Shown here: positions 36,708 through 45,214 of the stretch, in pieces
Numbering within the stretch: the first letter of the stretch is position 1
Layout: every line of letters begins with the position of its first letter
NCBI RefSeq assembly: GCF_024662235.1
Contig: NZ_CP096276.1
Span: 744,001-808,000, forward strand
From: Pimelobacter simplex
GTDB taxonomy: Bacteria > Actinomycetota > Actinomycetes > Propionibacteriales > Nocardioidaceae
Reading direction: 5' to 3'
DNA length: 64,000 nucleotides
Position numbers and translations under genes: made by a program
Notes under the pieces: generated by a model
The model's database searches: none
The model's input: only the letters and a program-made list of their open reading frames with translations
Told to the model about the DNA's origin: nothing

Positions 36708-38257
36708 CGGCCGCAGACGCCGGGGTCCTCGTCGACGGCGAGGGCATCCATCTCCCCGCCTCCTTCACGGGCTCCGGCGACGTCTACTTCGGCGAGCACC
36801 GCGGGTGGTCGTTCTCGGTCGACGCGCCGGGCAAGACGCTCGTGCCGTGGCCCAAGCGGCTGCGGGCGTTCCTGGTCGGCTGGTCCGACGTCCGCGTCGT
36901 GGCCGAGGAGCGCACGCTGTTCACCGGCCGGGTCGCCTTCACCGAGGACGACGCCGCGGTCGACATGCGCGACCGGCACGGCCTGCCGGTCATCGTCGAC
37001 AAGTGGGGCCTGCTGCAGCGGCCCTTCGACACCCGGGGCGAGGGCCTGCTCGGTCTGCTCGCGGACGAGTCGCAGCGGATCATCGACGTCCTCGAGAACA
37101 CCTGCGACGTCCGCTCCTGGATCTCGTTCGGCACGCTGCTGGGCGCCGCCCGCAGCGGCAAGGCGATCGGTCACGACTCCGACGTCGACCTGTGCTACCT
37201 CTCCGAGAAGGCCACCCCGGCCGAGATGCAGCGTGAGCTGTGGGACATCGCCCGCGCGCTGCGCGCCGAGGGGATGAGCCTGCAGATCCGGGCCGGCTGC
37301 TTCCTGACCGTGCAGGTTCCCACGCCCGACGGCGCGGGGGCGGGCATCGACGTCTACACGACGTTCTTCTTCGACGGGAACCTCTACGAGACCGCGACCG
37401 TGCGCACCCCGGTGCCGCGCGAGGCGCTGCTCCCGCTGAAGCCGATCGAGTTCGAGGGCCGGATGCTGCCGGCCCCGGCCGACCCCGCCAAGATCCTGGA
37501 GATCTCCTACGGGCCGAACTGGAAGGTGCCGGACCCGTCCTTCCAGCACCAGCCCGGACCCGAGATCGAGCAGCGCTTCGACGGCTGGTTCGGCAAGCTC
37601 TGGCGCCAGCGCCGCGAGTGGAACGCGTTCAACCGCACTGCCGCCAAGGCCGCGCCCGGACCGTCGGCGTTCGCCCAGGACGTGCTGCCCCGGCTGCCCG
37701 AGGGGGTCCGCGTCCTCGACGTGGGCGCCGGCACGGGCGCCGACGCGGCCTACTTCGCCCGCGCGGGCGTGCCGACCGTCGCGCTCGACTACGCCCTGCC
37801 GCGGCGCCGGATCTGGCCCGAGGCCGAGGGCCTGTCCCGCAACGAGGTCAACCTGTACGACGTCCGCGACGTGCTGACCCGCGCGGTGCTGCTCGCCCGG
37901 CACCGCGGGCCCCAGGTGGTCTACGCCCGCGGCCTGCTGGAGTCGCTGGCCCCCGACGGCCGCGAGCAGTTCTGGCAGCTCGTCGCGACCGCCCTGCGCC
38001 GCGGCGGCGAGGTCCACCTCGAGTCGCAGGCATGGTCGCGCCCGGCCCTGGCCGAGCGCACCGAGGCGCTGGGCGGCCGGTTCTGGCCGACCGGCCCCGC
38101 CGAGACCCGCCGGGCCGCCGAGGCGATCGGCGCCGAGGTGCGCGCCGAGTCCGGGGTGAGCGCGGCCGAGGCGGCCCTGACCGCCACCACCTCCGTGCCG
38201 CCGGCGACCTGGCGGATGACCATCCACGTCCCGCCCCGAGGGGGGAGCTCCGCATGA
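36704..38257 (+). CDS. LicD-type transferase fused to a SAM methyltransferase
   Basis: 517 aa if it starts at CTG 36704. That codon overlaps the PLD stop as CTGA and has AAGGAG 8 nt upstream; the frame has no ATG, GTG or TTG nearby, and the first GTG is about 45 codons in. Residues 130-290 are LicD-like: FGTLLGAARSGKAIGHDSDV near 140-160 gives the nucleotidyltransferase-type Asp pair. LicD proteins move phosphocholine or similar groups onto surface glycans. Residues 325-517 are a class I methyltransferase with motif I VLDVGAGTGADA near 336. The fusion suggests transfer and methylation of one surface decoration. It overlaps the sulfotransferase by 4 nt. Confidence 0.8.
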   Translation: MTAADAGVLVDGEGIHLPASFTGSGDVYFGEHRGWSFSVDAPGKTLVPWPKRLRAFLVGWSDVRVVAEERTLFTGRVAFTEDDAAVDMRDRHGLPVIVDKWGLLQRPFDTRGEGLLGLLADESQRIIDVLENTCDVRSWISFGTLLGAARSGKAIGHDSDVDLCYLSEKATPAEMQRELWDIARALRAEGMSLQIRAGCFLTVQVPTPDGAGAGIDVYTTFFFDGNLYETATVRTPVPREALLPLKPIEFEGRMLPAPADPAKILEISYGPNWKVPDPSFQHQPGPEIEQRFDGWFGKLWRQRREWNAFNRTAAKAAPGPSAFAQDVLPRLPEGVRVLDVGAGTGADAAYFARAGVPTVALDYALPRRRIWPEAEGLSRNEVNLYDVRDVLTRAVLLARHRGPQVVYARGLLESLAPDGREQFWQLVATALRRGGEVHLESQAWSRPALAERTEALGGRFWPTGPAETRRAAEAIGAEVRAESGVSAAEAALTATTSVPPATWRMTIHVPPRGGSSA

Positions 38258-39555
38258 CCCGCACCGTCTACCTGCACGTCGGCTCGCCGAAGTCGGGCAC
38301 GACGTACCTCCAGCGCGTGCTCGACGGCAACCGCACGGTCCTCGCCGACCAGGGCGTGCTCGTCGTGGGACGCGACCAGGGCACCCGGGTGCAGGCCGCG
38401 CTCCAGGTCCGCGAGGACCCGCGCTGGGAGAAGCTCCCCGCCGACCGGCGCGACCAGTGGGGCCGCCTGGTCAAGGAGATCCGCGACTGGAGCGGTCCGA
38501 GCGCGATCTTGAGCTACGAGCTGTTCTCGGCCGCCTCGGCCGAGCAGGCCGCGCGCGCGATCGGCGACCTCGCCGGACTCGACGTCCACGTCGTCATCAC
38601 CGCCCGCGACCTGGCCCGCTCGGTGCCCTCGGCCTGGCAGGAGCGGCTCAAGTTCGGCCTCACCACGCCTCTGGAGGACTGGAAGCCGCCCAAGGCCGAG
38701 GCGCCGCGCAGCGAGTGGGGCTGGCGCACCACCGACCCGACCAGCGTCGCCGAGCGCTGGGGAGCCGGCCTCGCGGCCGACCACGTGCACGTGGTCACGG
38801 TGCCGCGCAGCCCGGCCGACCCGACCGAGCTGTGGCGCCGGTTCGGGGCCGCCTGCGGCATCGCCGACGCCCCGGTCGACCTCGACCTGCCCCGCGTCAA
38901 CGAGTCGCTGGGCGCCGTCGGCGCCGAGCTGCTGCGCCGGGTCAACGAGCGGCTCGGTGCGCCCCTCGACAACAGCCGCGAGAAGGCGCGCTGGCTGCGC
39001 GACACCCTGGCCCACCGGGTGATCGCCCCGCGCCAGGACCAGCCGCTGGCCATGACCGACCGCCAGTACGACGAGGCGCAGGCCCGCGCCGAGCAGGCGA
39101 TCGCCACCCTCGCTGCCTCCGGGCACGTCGTCCACGGCGACCTCGACGACCTGCGCGCCACGCGGCCCTCCGGACGCCTGTCCGGCGAGGTGAGCGACGC
39201 CGAGGTGCTCGACGCCGCCCTCGACGCGCTGCGCGACCTGCTGCTGCTCTGGCGGGCTGACACGACCGGCGAGGCGGGGGAGGGGAGCGCCTCCGCAGGT
39301 GCGGCCACCGCCCCGGCCGGCGGCCGGCTGCGCCGGATCGCCCAGCGGGTCGCGGCTCCGGCCGTCGACCGCTCCGAGGAGCAGCTACGCCGCCGGATCA
39401 CCGAGCTCGAGGCCGAGGTGGCCAAGAGCCGCGCGCTGCACCAGCGCGTCGCGATGCTCCAGGACGTCGTCACCGAGCTGCTGCTGCCCGCCGACCTCGC
39501 CGACGGCGACGTGACCGGCGCGGCCCTGCGCACCTACCGCGCGGACTCGCTGTGA
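38254..39555 (+). CDS. Sulfotransferase-family protein with C-terminal coiled coil
   Basis: 433 aa. The N-terminus VYLHVGSPKSGTTYLQRVL carries the 5'-phosphosulfate loop of PAPS-dependent sulfotransferases (residues 4-22). VVITARDLARSVPSAWQE near 115 matches the 3'-phosphate binding R/S segment. After about residue 340 there is a basic linker and a coiled coil (EEQLRRRITELEAEVAKSRA). It probably sulfates a cell-surface glycan or lipid from the cytoplasmic side. ATG 38254 overlaps the upstream TGA, and GGGGGGAG precedes it. It overlaps the small DUF6752-like gene downstream as GTGA. Confidence 0.88.
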   Translation: MTRTVYLHVGSPKSGTTYLQRVLDGNRTVLADQGVLVVGRDQGTRVQAALQVREDPRWEKLPADRRDQWGRLVKEIRDWSGPSAILSYELFSAASAEQAARAIGDLAGLDVHVVITARDLARSVPSAWQERLKFGLTTPLEDWKPPKAEAPRSEWGWRTTDPTSVAERWGAGLAADHVHVVTVPRSPADPTELWRRFGAACGIADAPVDLDLPRVNESLGAVGAELLRRVNERLGAPLDNSREKARWLRDTLAHRVIAPRQDQPLAMTDRQYDEAQARAEQAIATLAASGHVVHGDLDDLRATRPSGRLSGEVSDAEVLDAALDALRDLLLLWRADTTGEAGEGSASAGAATAPAGGRLRRIAQRVAAPAVDRSEEQLRRRITELEAEVAKSRALHQRVAMLQDVVTELLLPADLADGDVTGAALRTYRADSL

Positions 39556-39758
39556 GCGCCGCGGACCGGCTCCGCGGCCGGGCCGTCGCGGCCGCCGAGG
39601 TGACCGGCCTGCTGCGGGTCCGGCGTCAGCGCGCCCGGGTCGCGGAGGCCGAGGTTGCGGTGCGCGAGAACGCGCTTCTCGACGCCGAGCTGGCGCGCGT
39701 CGTACGGCAGATGGAGCAGGCGCTGGTGCCGCTCCTCGAGGCCCGCGCGCGCCGCTGA
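39552..39758 (+). CDS. Small coiled-coil protein (DUF6752-like)
   Basis: 68 aa, GTG start overlapping the sulfotransferase stop. It is almost wholly helical, with heptad-like spacing (RVAEAEVAVRENALLDAELARV). Similar short proteins next to sulfotransferases in Nocardioides-type genomes have, as I recall, the name DUF6752. Because its partner also ends in a coiled coil, the two proteins may bind each other. It ends the operon. Confidence 0.65.
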   Translation: MSAADRLRGRAVAAAEVTGLLRVRRQRARVAEAEVAVRENALLDAELARVVRQMEQALVPLLEARARR

Positions 39759-39759
39759 C

Positions 39760-39779
39760 GAACTACACCGTTGTGGTTC
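39760..39779. promoter_or_regulatory. Palindromic operator GAACTACA-N4-TGTGGTTC
   Basis: GAACTACACCGTTGTGGTTC has 8-bp arms with one mismatch. It starts two bases after the stop of the small coiled-coil gene and is the first of a pair before the gene at 39905. Same core as 1519-1538. Confidence 0.6.
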
Positions 39780-39781
39780 AG

Positions 39782-39800
39782 CGGGGGCCGGAAACCCCCG
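39782..39800. terminator. Hairpin between the paired operators
   Basis: CGGGGG and CCCCCG form a 6-bp stem with loop CCGGAAA. It may end the upstream four-gene operon. It lies exactly between the two operators. Confidence 0.45.
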
Positions 39801-39803
39801 TGA

Positions 39804-39823
39804 GAACTACACATTTGTAGTTC
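39804..39823. promoter_or_regulatory. Palindromic operator GAACTACA-N4-TGTAGTTC
   Basis: GAACTACACATTTGTAGTTC has perfect 8-bp arms. It lies 44 bp after the first copy, close to four helical turns, which would allow cooperative binding on one DNA face. Confidence 0.65.
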
Positions 39824-39849
39824 CTACGCGGGACTTGCCGTGGTGTCGA

Positions 39850-39867
39850 TGTGACTGGTGTGATCCC
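39850..39867 (+). promoter_or_regulatory. TGTGAMTGGTGWGA element, copy 3
   Basis: TGTGACTGGTGTGATCCC, nearly identical to 3981-3998, sits 55 bp before ATG 39905. An inverted repeat CTGGTG...CACCAG (39855-39860 and 39872-39877) overlaps it. Confidence 0.45.
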
Positions 39868-39904
39868 TGTGCACCAGTGTTTCGAGACCCCACGGAGTGC
39901 TCTC

Positions 39905-41278
39905 ATGTCTTTCCTCCGATCCGTCGCGCGGACGCCTCGTACGGCCGTCGTCGCGGTCGTCGCTGCCCTCGCCGTCAGCCTGCTCTGGCTGCCCGGGAAC
40001 GGTGGTGGCGTCCGACTCGCTGCGGACACCCCCGGTACGCCCGGCACGCCGGGCACCGACCCGGTCTCGGCACCGCTGCGCATCGTCCAGGCCAACATCA
40101 AGTCGAACATGTCGACGGCCAAGACCAAGGCGGACATCGCCGCGGTCTACGCCCAGCGTCCCGACTTCGTCACCTTCAACGAGGTGACCTACCGGCCCGA
40201 CTCGTGGCTGGCGCCCGCGGGCTACCAGCTGTGGCGCACCCCCGGTGCCTACACCGGCGAGACGCCGGTCGCCTGGAACACCGCGCGCTGGAATGTCGTC
40301 GCCCAGGGCACCTGGATGATCAGCAACAAGCTGCGCAAGCAGCCGAGCAAGGCCTTCGAGCTCGGCAAGCGCCACGCCAACTGGGTCTCGCTGCAGAGCA
40401 ACATCGGTGAGCGCATCTCGATCGTCTCGGCCCACTTCGCGCCGCGCGCCGGCTACACCAAGGACCTCACGATCCCGTCGTTCCAGCGCCTCGGCCTGCT
40501 CGTCGACCAGCTCCGCGCGCACGGCCCGGTCCTCGTCGGTGGCGACCTCAACGTCAACTATCGCGCCGTCGCGGAGTACCCCCGCACCACGGTGACCGCC
40601 CTCGGCCTCACCCCCGTGTACGACGTCACGGGCACCGCGCTGCCCACCGGCATGTACCGCAACGCGACCATCGACTACGTGCTGCTCGCCTCGGCCGGCC
40701 AGTACACCGTCCGCAGCCAGTCCGTGCGCGTCACCAACTCCGACCACCGCCAGCTCACCGCCGACCTGGCCCTCACCGGCTCCAGCGCCTCGGCGTTCTC
40801 ACCGGGCGTGGTGATGACCGACCCGCGCACCTCGCCGCGTGCGGTCACCAGCCTGATGGTGCGCTCGATCAACCTCGCGCCCAAGGGCGCCGTGGTCCAC
40901 CTGGTCAGCCGCGACCTCAAGATGCCGGTCGTGGTCAAGGCGATCCAGCAGGCGCGCAAGCGCGGCGTCCACGTCCAGCTGCTCACCTCCGGCAAGAAGG
41001 TCACCACCGGCGAGCGCACGCTGATCAAGCTCCTGGGCACCAACGTCCGCAAGAAGTCCTGGGTCGCCCACCAGCGCAACTGGACCCGCTACCGCCTCCC
41101 GGCCGCCAGCTCGCTGGTCAGCGCCAGCGGCGGCACCCGGGCCCTGCGGATCGACTCGAACCGGCCCCTGGTCAAGGACACCCACAAGGTCGCGACCCGG
41201 GCCGTGGTGACCATCGACAAGACGAGCTACGACAACCTGTTCGTGCCGTTCTTCCAGGCGGCCGGCCGGCCGCTCTGA
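39905..41278 (+). CDS. Secreted EEP phosphoesterase with degenerate PLD-like domain
   Basis: 457 aa. ATG 39905 has CGGAG 7 nt upstream. A signal peptide (TAVVAVVAALAVSLLWLPG) leads to an EEP domain at about residues 58-290: VQANIKSNMS, FNEVTYRPDSW (Glu near 91), GGDLNVNY near 212 and NSDHRQLTADL near 278. From about 315 it resembles the N-terminal half of a PLD fold (GAVVHLVSRD, VKAIQQARKRGVHVQLLTSG), but I see no H-x-K pair, so that half is likely inactive or binding only. The protein thus joins in one chain the two folds found separately at 33584 and 35316. Two operators and a TGTGA element precede it. Confidence 0.82.
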   Translation: MSFLRSVARTPRTAVVAVVAALAVSLLWLPGNGGGVRLAADTPGTPGTPGTDPVSAPLRIVQANIKSNMSTAKTKADIAAVYAQRPDFVTFNEVTYRPDSWLAPAGYQLWRTPGAYTGETPVAWNTARWNVVAQGTWMISNKLRKQPSKAFELGKRHANWVSLQSNIGERISIVSAHFAPRAGYTKDLTIPSFQRLGLLVDQLRAHGPVLVGGDLNVNYRAVAEYPRTTVTALGLTPVYDVTGTALPTGMYRNATIDYVLLASAGQYTVRSQSVRVTNSDHRQLTADLALTGSSASAFSPGVVMTDPRTSPRAVTSLMVRSINLAPKGAVVHLVSRDLKMPVVVKAIQQARKRGVHVQLLTSGKKVTTGERTLIKLLGTNVRKKSWVAHQRNWTRYRLPAASSLVSASGGTRALRIDSNRPLVKDTHKVATRAVVTIDKTSYDNLFVPFFQAAGRPL

Positions 41279-41297
41279 GGCACCGGTCTCGCGGTGG

Positions 41298-41600
41298 CTA
41301 GGGGCGCGCGCCCTTGGCCGCCGCGACGCCCTTCTTGACCGCTGCCGAGGCGACCTGCCCGGCGAGCGCGCCGGCCACCTTGAGCTGGTCGCCGACCTGC
41401 TGGGTGGCGGCGAGCGGGGCGAGGAGCTTGTCCGCGCGGGCGAGCAGCCCGTCGGCCTTGTCGACGACGCCGTCGAAGCCGGCGACCGACGTCTTGAACT
41501 CCTGCACGGCCGTGGTCAGCTCGGCCAGCACGGTGCCGAGCTGGTCGAGGGTGGCGTCGAGCCGGGCGGCGGTCGCGTCGAGGTCGTTCTGGCTGGTCAT
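41298..41600 (-). CDS. Small helical protein, unknown function
   Basis: 100 aa from ATG 41600, 7 nt after a TAGCCT hexamer; ATG 41663 would be a longer alternative. The N-terminal 60 residues form an amphipathic helix (LDATAARLDATLDQLGTVLA) and the C-terminus is Ala/Lys-rich (VASAAVKKGVAAAKGA). It resembles small phasin- or apolipoprotein-like helical proteins but is not assigned. Convergent with the EEP/PLD gene. Confidence 0.6.
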   Translation of the reverse strand: MTSQNDLDATAARLDATLDQLGTVLAELTTAVQEFKTSVAGFDGVVDKADGLLARADKLLAPLAATQQVGDQLKVAGALAGQVASAAVKKGVAAAKGARP

Positions 41601-41607
41601 GGGCCCC

Positions 41608-41613
41608 AGGCTA
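41608..41613 (-). promoter_or_regulatory. Leaderless -10 hexamer before ATG 41600
   Basis: TAGCCT on the minus strand ends 7 nt before ATG 41600. Confidence 0.5.
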
Positions 41614-41734
41614 GGTGCGTCGTGACGGCCGGGGGAGCACCCCGGCGACGTGCGATACGTCACGAGCTCAGGGGATCCAGGGCCCCTTACTCGCCGGTAC
41701 AGTGCGCTGCGGTAGCACCAGCGAAAGGGAACCG

Positions 41735-42934
41735 ATGCCGAAGCTCTGCCAGACCGAGGGACTCACCGAGGACCAGACCGAGATCCTGAAGGCCGTACGG
41801 ACCTTCGTGGACGAGCAGATCATCCCGGTGGCGCAGGAGCTCGAGCACTCCGACACCTACCCCCAGGAGATCGTCGACGGGCTCAAGGAGCTCGGCGTGT
41901 TCGGCCTGACCATCCCCGAGGAGTTCGGCGGCCTGGGCGAGTCCCTGCTGACGTACGCCCTCGTGGTCGAGGAGATCGCCCGCGGCTGGATGAGCGTCTC
42001 CGGCGTCATCAACACCCACTTCATCGTGGCCTACCTGCTCATGCAGCACGGCACCGAGGAGCAGAAGCAGAAGTACCTCCCGCGGATGGCCACCGGCGAG
42101 GTCCGCGGCGCCTTCTCGATGTCCGAGCCCGGCCTGGGCTCCGACGTCTCGGCCGTCTCGACCAAGGCGACCAAGCAGGACGACGGCTCGTACTCCATCA
42201 CCGGCCAGAAGATGTGGCTGACCAACGGTGCGTCGTCCACGCTGGTCGCGCTGCTCGTCAAGAGCGACGAGGGCGCCGAGAGCGTCTACAAGAACATGAC
42301 CACCTTCCTCGTCGAGAAGGAGGCCGGCTTCGGTGAGACCGCCCAGGGCGTCACCGTGCCCGGCAAGATCGACAAGATGGGCTACAAGGGCGTCGAGACG
42401 ACCGAGCTCATCCTCGAGGGCCACCGCATCGGCGCCGACCAGATCCTCGGCGGCGAGCCCGGCAAGGGCTTCTTCCAGATGATGGACGGCGTCGAGGTCG
42501 GCCGGGTCAACGTCGCCGCCCGCGCCTGCGGACTGGCCTGGCGCGGCTTCGAGCTCGGCGTGGCGTACGCCCAGCAGCGCAAGACCTTCGGCAAGCTCAT
42601 CGCCGAGCACCAGGCCGTGCTCTTCCGGATCGCGGAGATGGCGACCAAGGTCGAGACCGCCCACAACATGATGGTGCGCGCCGCCCGCCTCAAGGACACC
42701 GGCAAGCGGATGGACGTCGAGGCCGGCATGGCCAAGATGGTCGCCTCCGAGTACGCCAACGAGGTCGTCGAGGACTCCTTCCGGATCCACGGCGGCTACG
42801 GGTACTCCAAGGAGTACGAGATCGAGCGGCTCATGCGCGAGGTGAAGTTCATGCTCATCGGCGAGGGCACCTCCGACATCCAGAAGATGATCATCGGGCG
42901 CTCGCTGCTCAAGGACTACGCGCTCAAGGGCTGA
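41735..42934 (+). CDS. Acyl-CoA dehydrogenase
   Basis: 399 aa FAD enzyme that oxidises acyl-CoA to trans-2-enoyl-CoA in fatty-acid or branched-chain amino-acid breakdown. FSMSEPGLGSDV near residue 126 is the family signature loop over the flavin. QKMWLTNGA near 160, QQRKTFGKLI near 280 and HGGYGYSKEYEIERLMRE near 353 follow. The catalytic Glu is in LIGEGTSDIQ near 376, the short-chain type position. ATG 41735 has GAAAGGGA 5 nt upstream, and a TACAGT hexamer at 41698-41703 may be its -10. It is monocistronic and ends at a strong hairpin. The chain-length preference is unknown. Confidence 0.95.
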   Translation: MPKLCQTEGLTEDQTEILKAVRTFVDEQIIPVAQELEHSDTYPQEIVDGLKELGVFGLTIPEEFGGLGESLLTYALVVEEIARGWMSVSGVINTHFIVAYLLMQHGTEEQKQKYLPRMATGEVRGAFSMSEPGLGSDVSAVSTKATKQDDGSYSITGQKMWLTNGASSTLVALLVKSDEGAESVYKNMTTFLVEKEAGFGETAQGVTVPGKIDKMGYKGVETTELILEGHRIGADQILGGEPGKGFFQMMDGVEVGRVNVAARACGLAWRGFELGVAYAQQRKTFGKLIAEHQAVLFRIAEMATKVETAHNMMVRAARLKDTGKRMDVEAGMAKMVASEYANEVVEDSFRIHGGYGYSKEYEIERLMREVKFMLIGEGTSDIQKMIIGRSLLKDYALKG

Positions 42935-42955
42935 CCTGGCCCGCCCGGCGCTGCG

Positions 42956-42991
42956 ACGACCGGCGATCACCCTCGGGTGGTCGCCGGTCGT
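42956..42991. terminator. Bidirectional terminator between acyl-CoA dehydrogenase and YfhO-like genes
   Basis: ACGACCGGCGATCACC and GGTGGTCGCCGGTCGT pair over 16 bp with one G-U, closing on CTCG. It lies 21 bp after the dehydrogenase stop and is followed by TT. It sits between convergent genes. Confidence 0.75.
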
Positions 42992-43003
42992 TTCGCGTTC
43001 GGC

Positions 43004-45214
43004 TCAGGCCTCGGTGGGGGCGGCGTGCTTGCCGGGGGTGGCGTCCTGCTCGCGGCGGCGACGGCGGGTGAGCAGGTCGTACCCGCCCAGGGCCAGGGCA
43101 CCCAGGAAGCCGATGCCGACGCCGAGGTTGGCGATCGCCTTGCCGGGCCGGTCGTAGGTCAGCTCGAGGGTGCCCTCGGCGCCGCGGGGCAGGTCGAGGG
43201 TGACCAGGCCGGCCTTGTCGTGCTCGACCTCGATCTCCTTGCCGTCGAGGGTGGCGGTGTAGCCGGGCCACTCGAGGAGGGCGAAGGTGACCTGGCCGCC
43301 GCGGGGGGCGGAGAGCTTCACGGTCTCGGACAGGCCGTCGCGGTGCGCGCTGTCGACGCTGACGCCGGGGGAGGCCCAGCTGAGCTCGCTGTCGGGCCAG
43401 GGGAGGGCGTCGGTGCGGACCAGGACGATGCGGTCGCCGGTCTCGGCGTACCTCCAGTTGGGCGGCGGGGTGACGCCGACGGTCTGGGCGGGCTGGGCGA
43501 CGACGGTCTGGAGCTTGAGGAGGTCGGCGAGCGGGGGCTGGTCCTGGCCCTTGGTGAGGGGCTTCCAGACGCGCTTGTAGCCGCAGGGGGTGGTGAAGCC
43601 CTCGTAGTGCATGCACAGGCGCTTCTCGAACGGCCGGAAGCCCATGCCGGTGTAGTTGTTGACCGACTCGACGCCGGCGACGTGGTACATGCTGCCGGGC
43701 AGGAAGTTCTTCCAGGCGCGGCGCAGCTTGCGGTCGTCGCCGGTCTGCTGGGCCTTCTTCTGCACCTTGCGGAGGTCGGCGAACTGCATCACCCGGCCGT
43801 CGAGGTCGCCGAAGCGCTTCTGGAGGGCCGCGACGTCGGTGGGGACGTGGTAGAGGCGGGCGCCGTCGTTCTCCTCGTAGACCTTGGCCTGGAGGCCGAG
43901 GGTGACCGCCGTCCCCCCGATCAGTACGACGGCCAGCAGCGAGGTCGCGCCCGCCCGGTAGTGGTGCACCAGCAGGGCCGCCGCGGTCAGGGCGGCGAGG
44001 ACGAGGGCGCCGGCGAGCGTCGAGGCGAGCCAGGTCGGGTGCTGGGCCCAGGCCTGGAAGGACAGGGCGAGGACGACGGCGGCCGAGCCGGCCACGCGGG
44101 CGCGCCGGTGGTCGCGGGCCAGGCCCTTGCTGAGGACGATCGCGAGGGCGACGCCGAGGGCGAGGTAGAAGTACTCGATGAGGCGCAGCGGCCAGCGGAA
44201 CAGCCACAGGTTCGAGGGGCCGAGCGTGAGGGCCAGGTAGAGGAGCCCGATCATGCCGAGGCCGGTCAGCTCGCGCCAGCGCTCGCGCACGACGCCGTAG
44301 CGGAGCCAGGGGAGCAGCGGCAGGATGAACCAGCAGAAGTAGGCGACCGGGACCTGGGTCGGCCCGGTGATCGAGATGATCGACGGGACGAAGGTCGGGT
44401 TGCTCATGCCGAGCAGGTCGCCGAGCTCGGGGCGCAGCTTGCCGTTGTTGCCGAAGACCGGGCCGTCCGAGCGCGCGGCGAGCTCGGAGGCGCGCAGCAG
44501 CGGGATGTAGATCAGGGGGAGCAGGGCGGCGACGAAGCCACCCGTCAGCACCAGCCGTACGGCGCCCGCCCGGTTGCGCGTGACCAGCCCCTCGATCACG
44601 AGCCCGAGGCCGACGACGACCACCGCGAGCGTGCCGTAGGGGTTGCCCTGGGTGACGCCGAGCGCACCGATGAGGAAGGCCCAGAACGGGTTCATCGCGC
44701 CGCGCAGGGTGCGCCGGAAGGCCCACCACACCCAGGGGGCGTAGGCGAACGCGGCGAGGCCGGCCGGCCAGGAGCCGGCGTCCCACCAGAGGGTGAAGCC
44801 GGAGAAGGGGAGCGCGATGGCGACCGCGGCGGCGGCCCACGGCTGGGCGTCGTACTCGCGGGCGACGAGGTAGGTGCCGAGGGCCAGCGCGACGAGGATC
44901 GCGATCTTGACCACGACGACGGCGAACAGCAGGTCGCCGGCGCCGGAGACGAAGAGCCAGATCAGCAGGTTGATCGGGTTCCAGATGCCGAAGAGCGCCT
45001 CGGCGGCGAAGTTGCCGCCCGCGAACGAGCTCGGGTCGAGGCCGATCGGCAGGCCGCTGTCGCGCACCGTCTGGCCGAGGTACCACCAGGTGGGGGCGAA
45101 CTGGGCCGCGGAGTCGCCGCGCAGGTAGACCTCGCGGCTCCCGAGGAGGGGCAGCAGGCCGTAGAGGCCCGTCACCACGACGACTGCGAGGGGCCAGGTC
45201 AGCCGTTTGATCAC
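43004..45214 (-). CDS. YfhO-like multi-pass membrane protein
   Basis: 736 aa, GTG 45214 overlapping the upstream GT2 stop as GTGA. About twelve membrane segments fill residues 8-440, with the GT-C like start REVYLRGDSAAQFAPTWWYL near 28-47, then a soluble domain (about 450-695) and one last helix (ANLGVGIGFLGALALGGYDL). YfhO proteins are polyprenyl-phosphate-sugar dependent GT-C glycosyltransferases that decorate lipoteichoic acid or other surface polymers. The upstream GT2 would make the lipid-linked sugar donor, which fits a two-gene flipping and glycosylation operon. Confidence 0.85.
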   Translation of the reverse strand: MIKRLTWPLAVVVVTGLYGLLPLLGSREVYLRGDSAAQFAPTWWYLGQTVRDSGLPIGLDPSSFAGGNFAAEALFGIWNPINLLIWLFVSGAGDLLFAVVVVKIAILVALALGTYLVAREYDAQPWAAAAVAIALPFSGFTLWWDAGSWPAGLAAFAYAPWVWWAFRRTLRGAMNPFWAFLIGALGVTQGNPYGTLAVVVVGLGLVIEGLVTRNRAGAVRLVLTGGFVAALLPLIYIPLLRASELAARSDGPVFGNNGKLRPELGDLLGMSNPTFVPSIISITGPTQVPVAYFCWFILPLLPWLRYGVVRERWRELTGLGMIGLLYLALTLGPSNLWLFRWPLRLIEYFYLALGVALAIVLSKGLARDHRRARVAGSAAVVLALSFQAWAQHPTWLASTLAGALVLAALTAAALLVHHYRAGATSLLAVVLIGGTAVTLGLQAKVYEENDGARLYHVPTDVAALQKRFGDLDGRVMQFADLRKVQKKAQQTGDDRKLRRAWKNFLPGSMYHVAGVESVNNYTGMGFRPFEKRLCMHYEGFTTPCGYKRVWKPLTKGQDQPPLADLLKLQTVVAQPAQTVGVTPPPNWRYAETGDRIVLVRTDALPWPDSELSWASPGVSVDSAHRDGLSETVKLSAPRGGQVTFALLEWPGYTATLDGKEIEVEHDKAGLVTLDLPRGAEGTLELTYDRPGKAIANLGVGIGFLGALALGGYDLLTRRRRREQDATPGKHAAPTEA

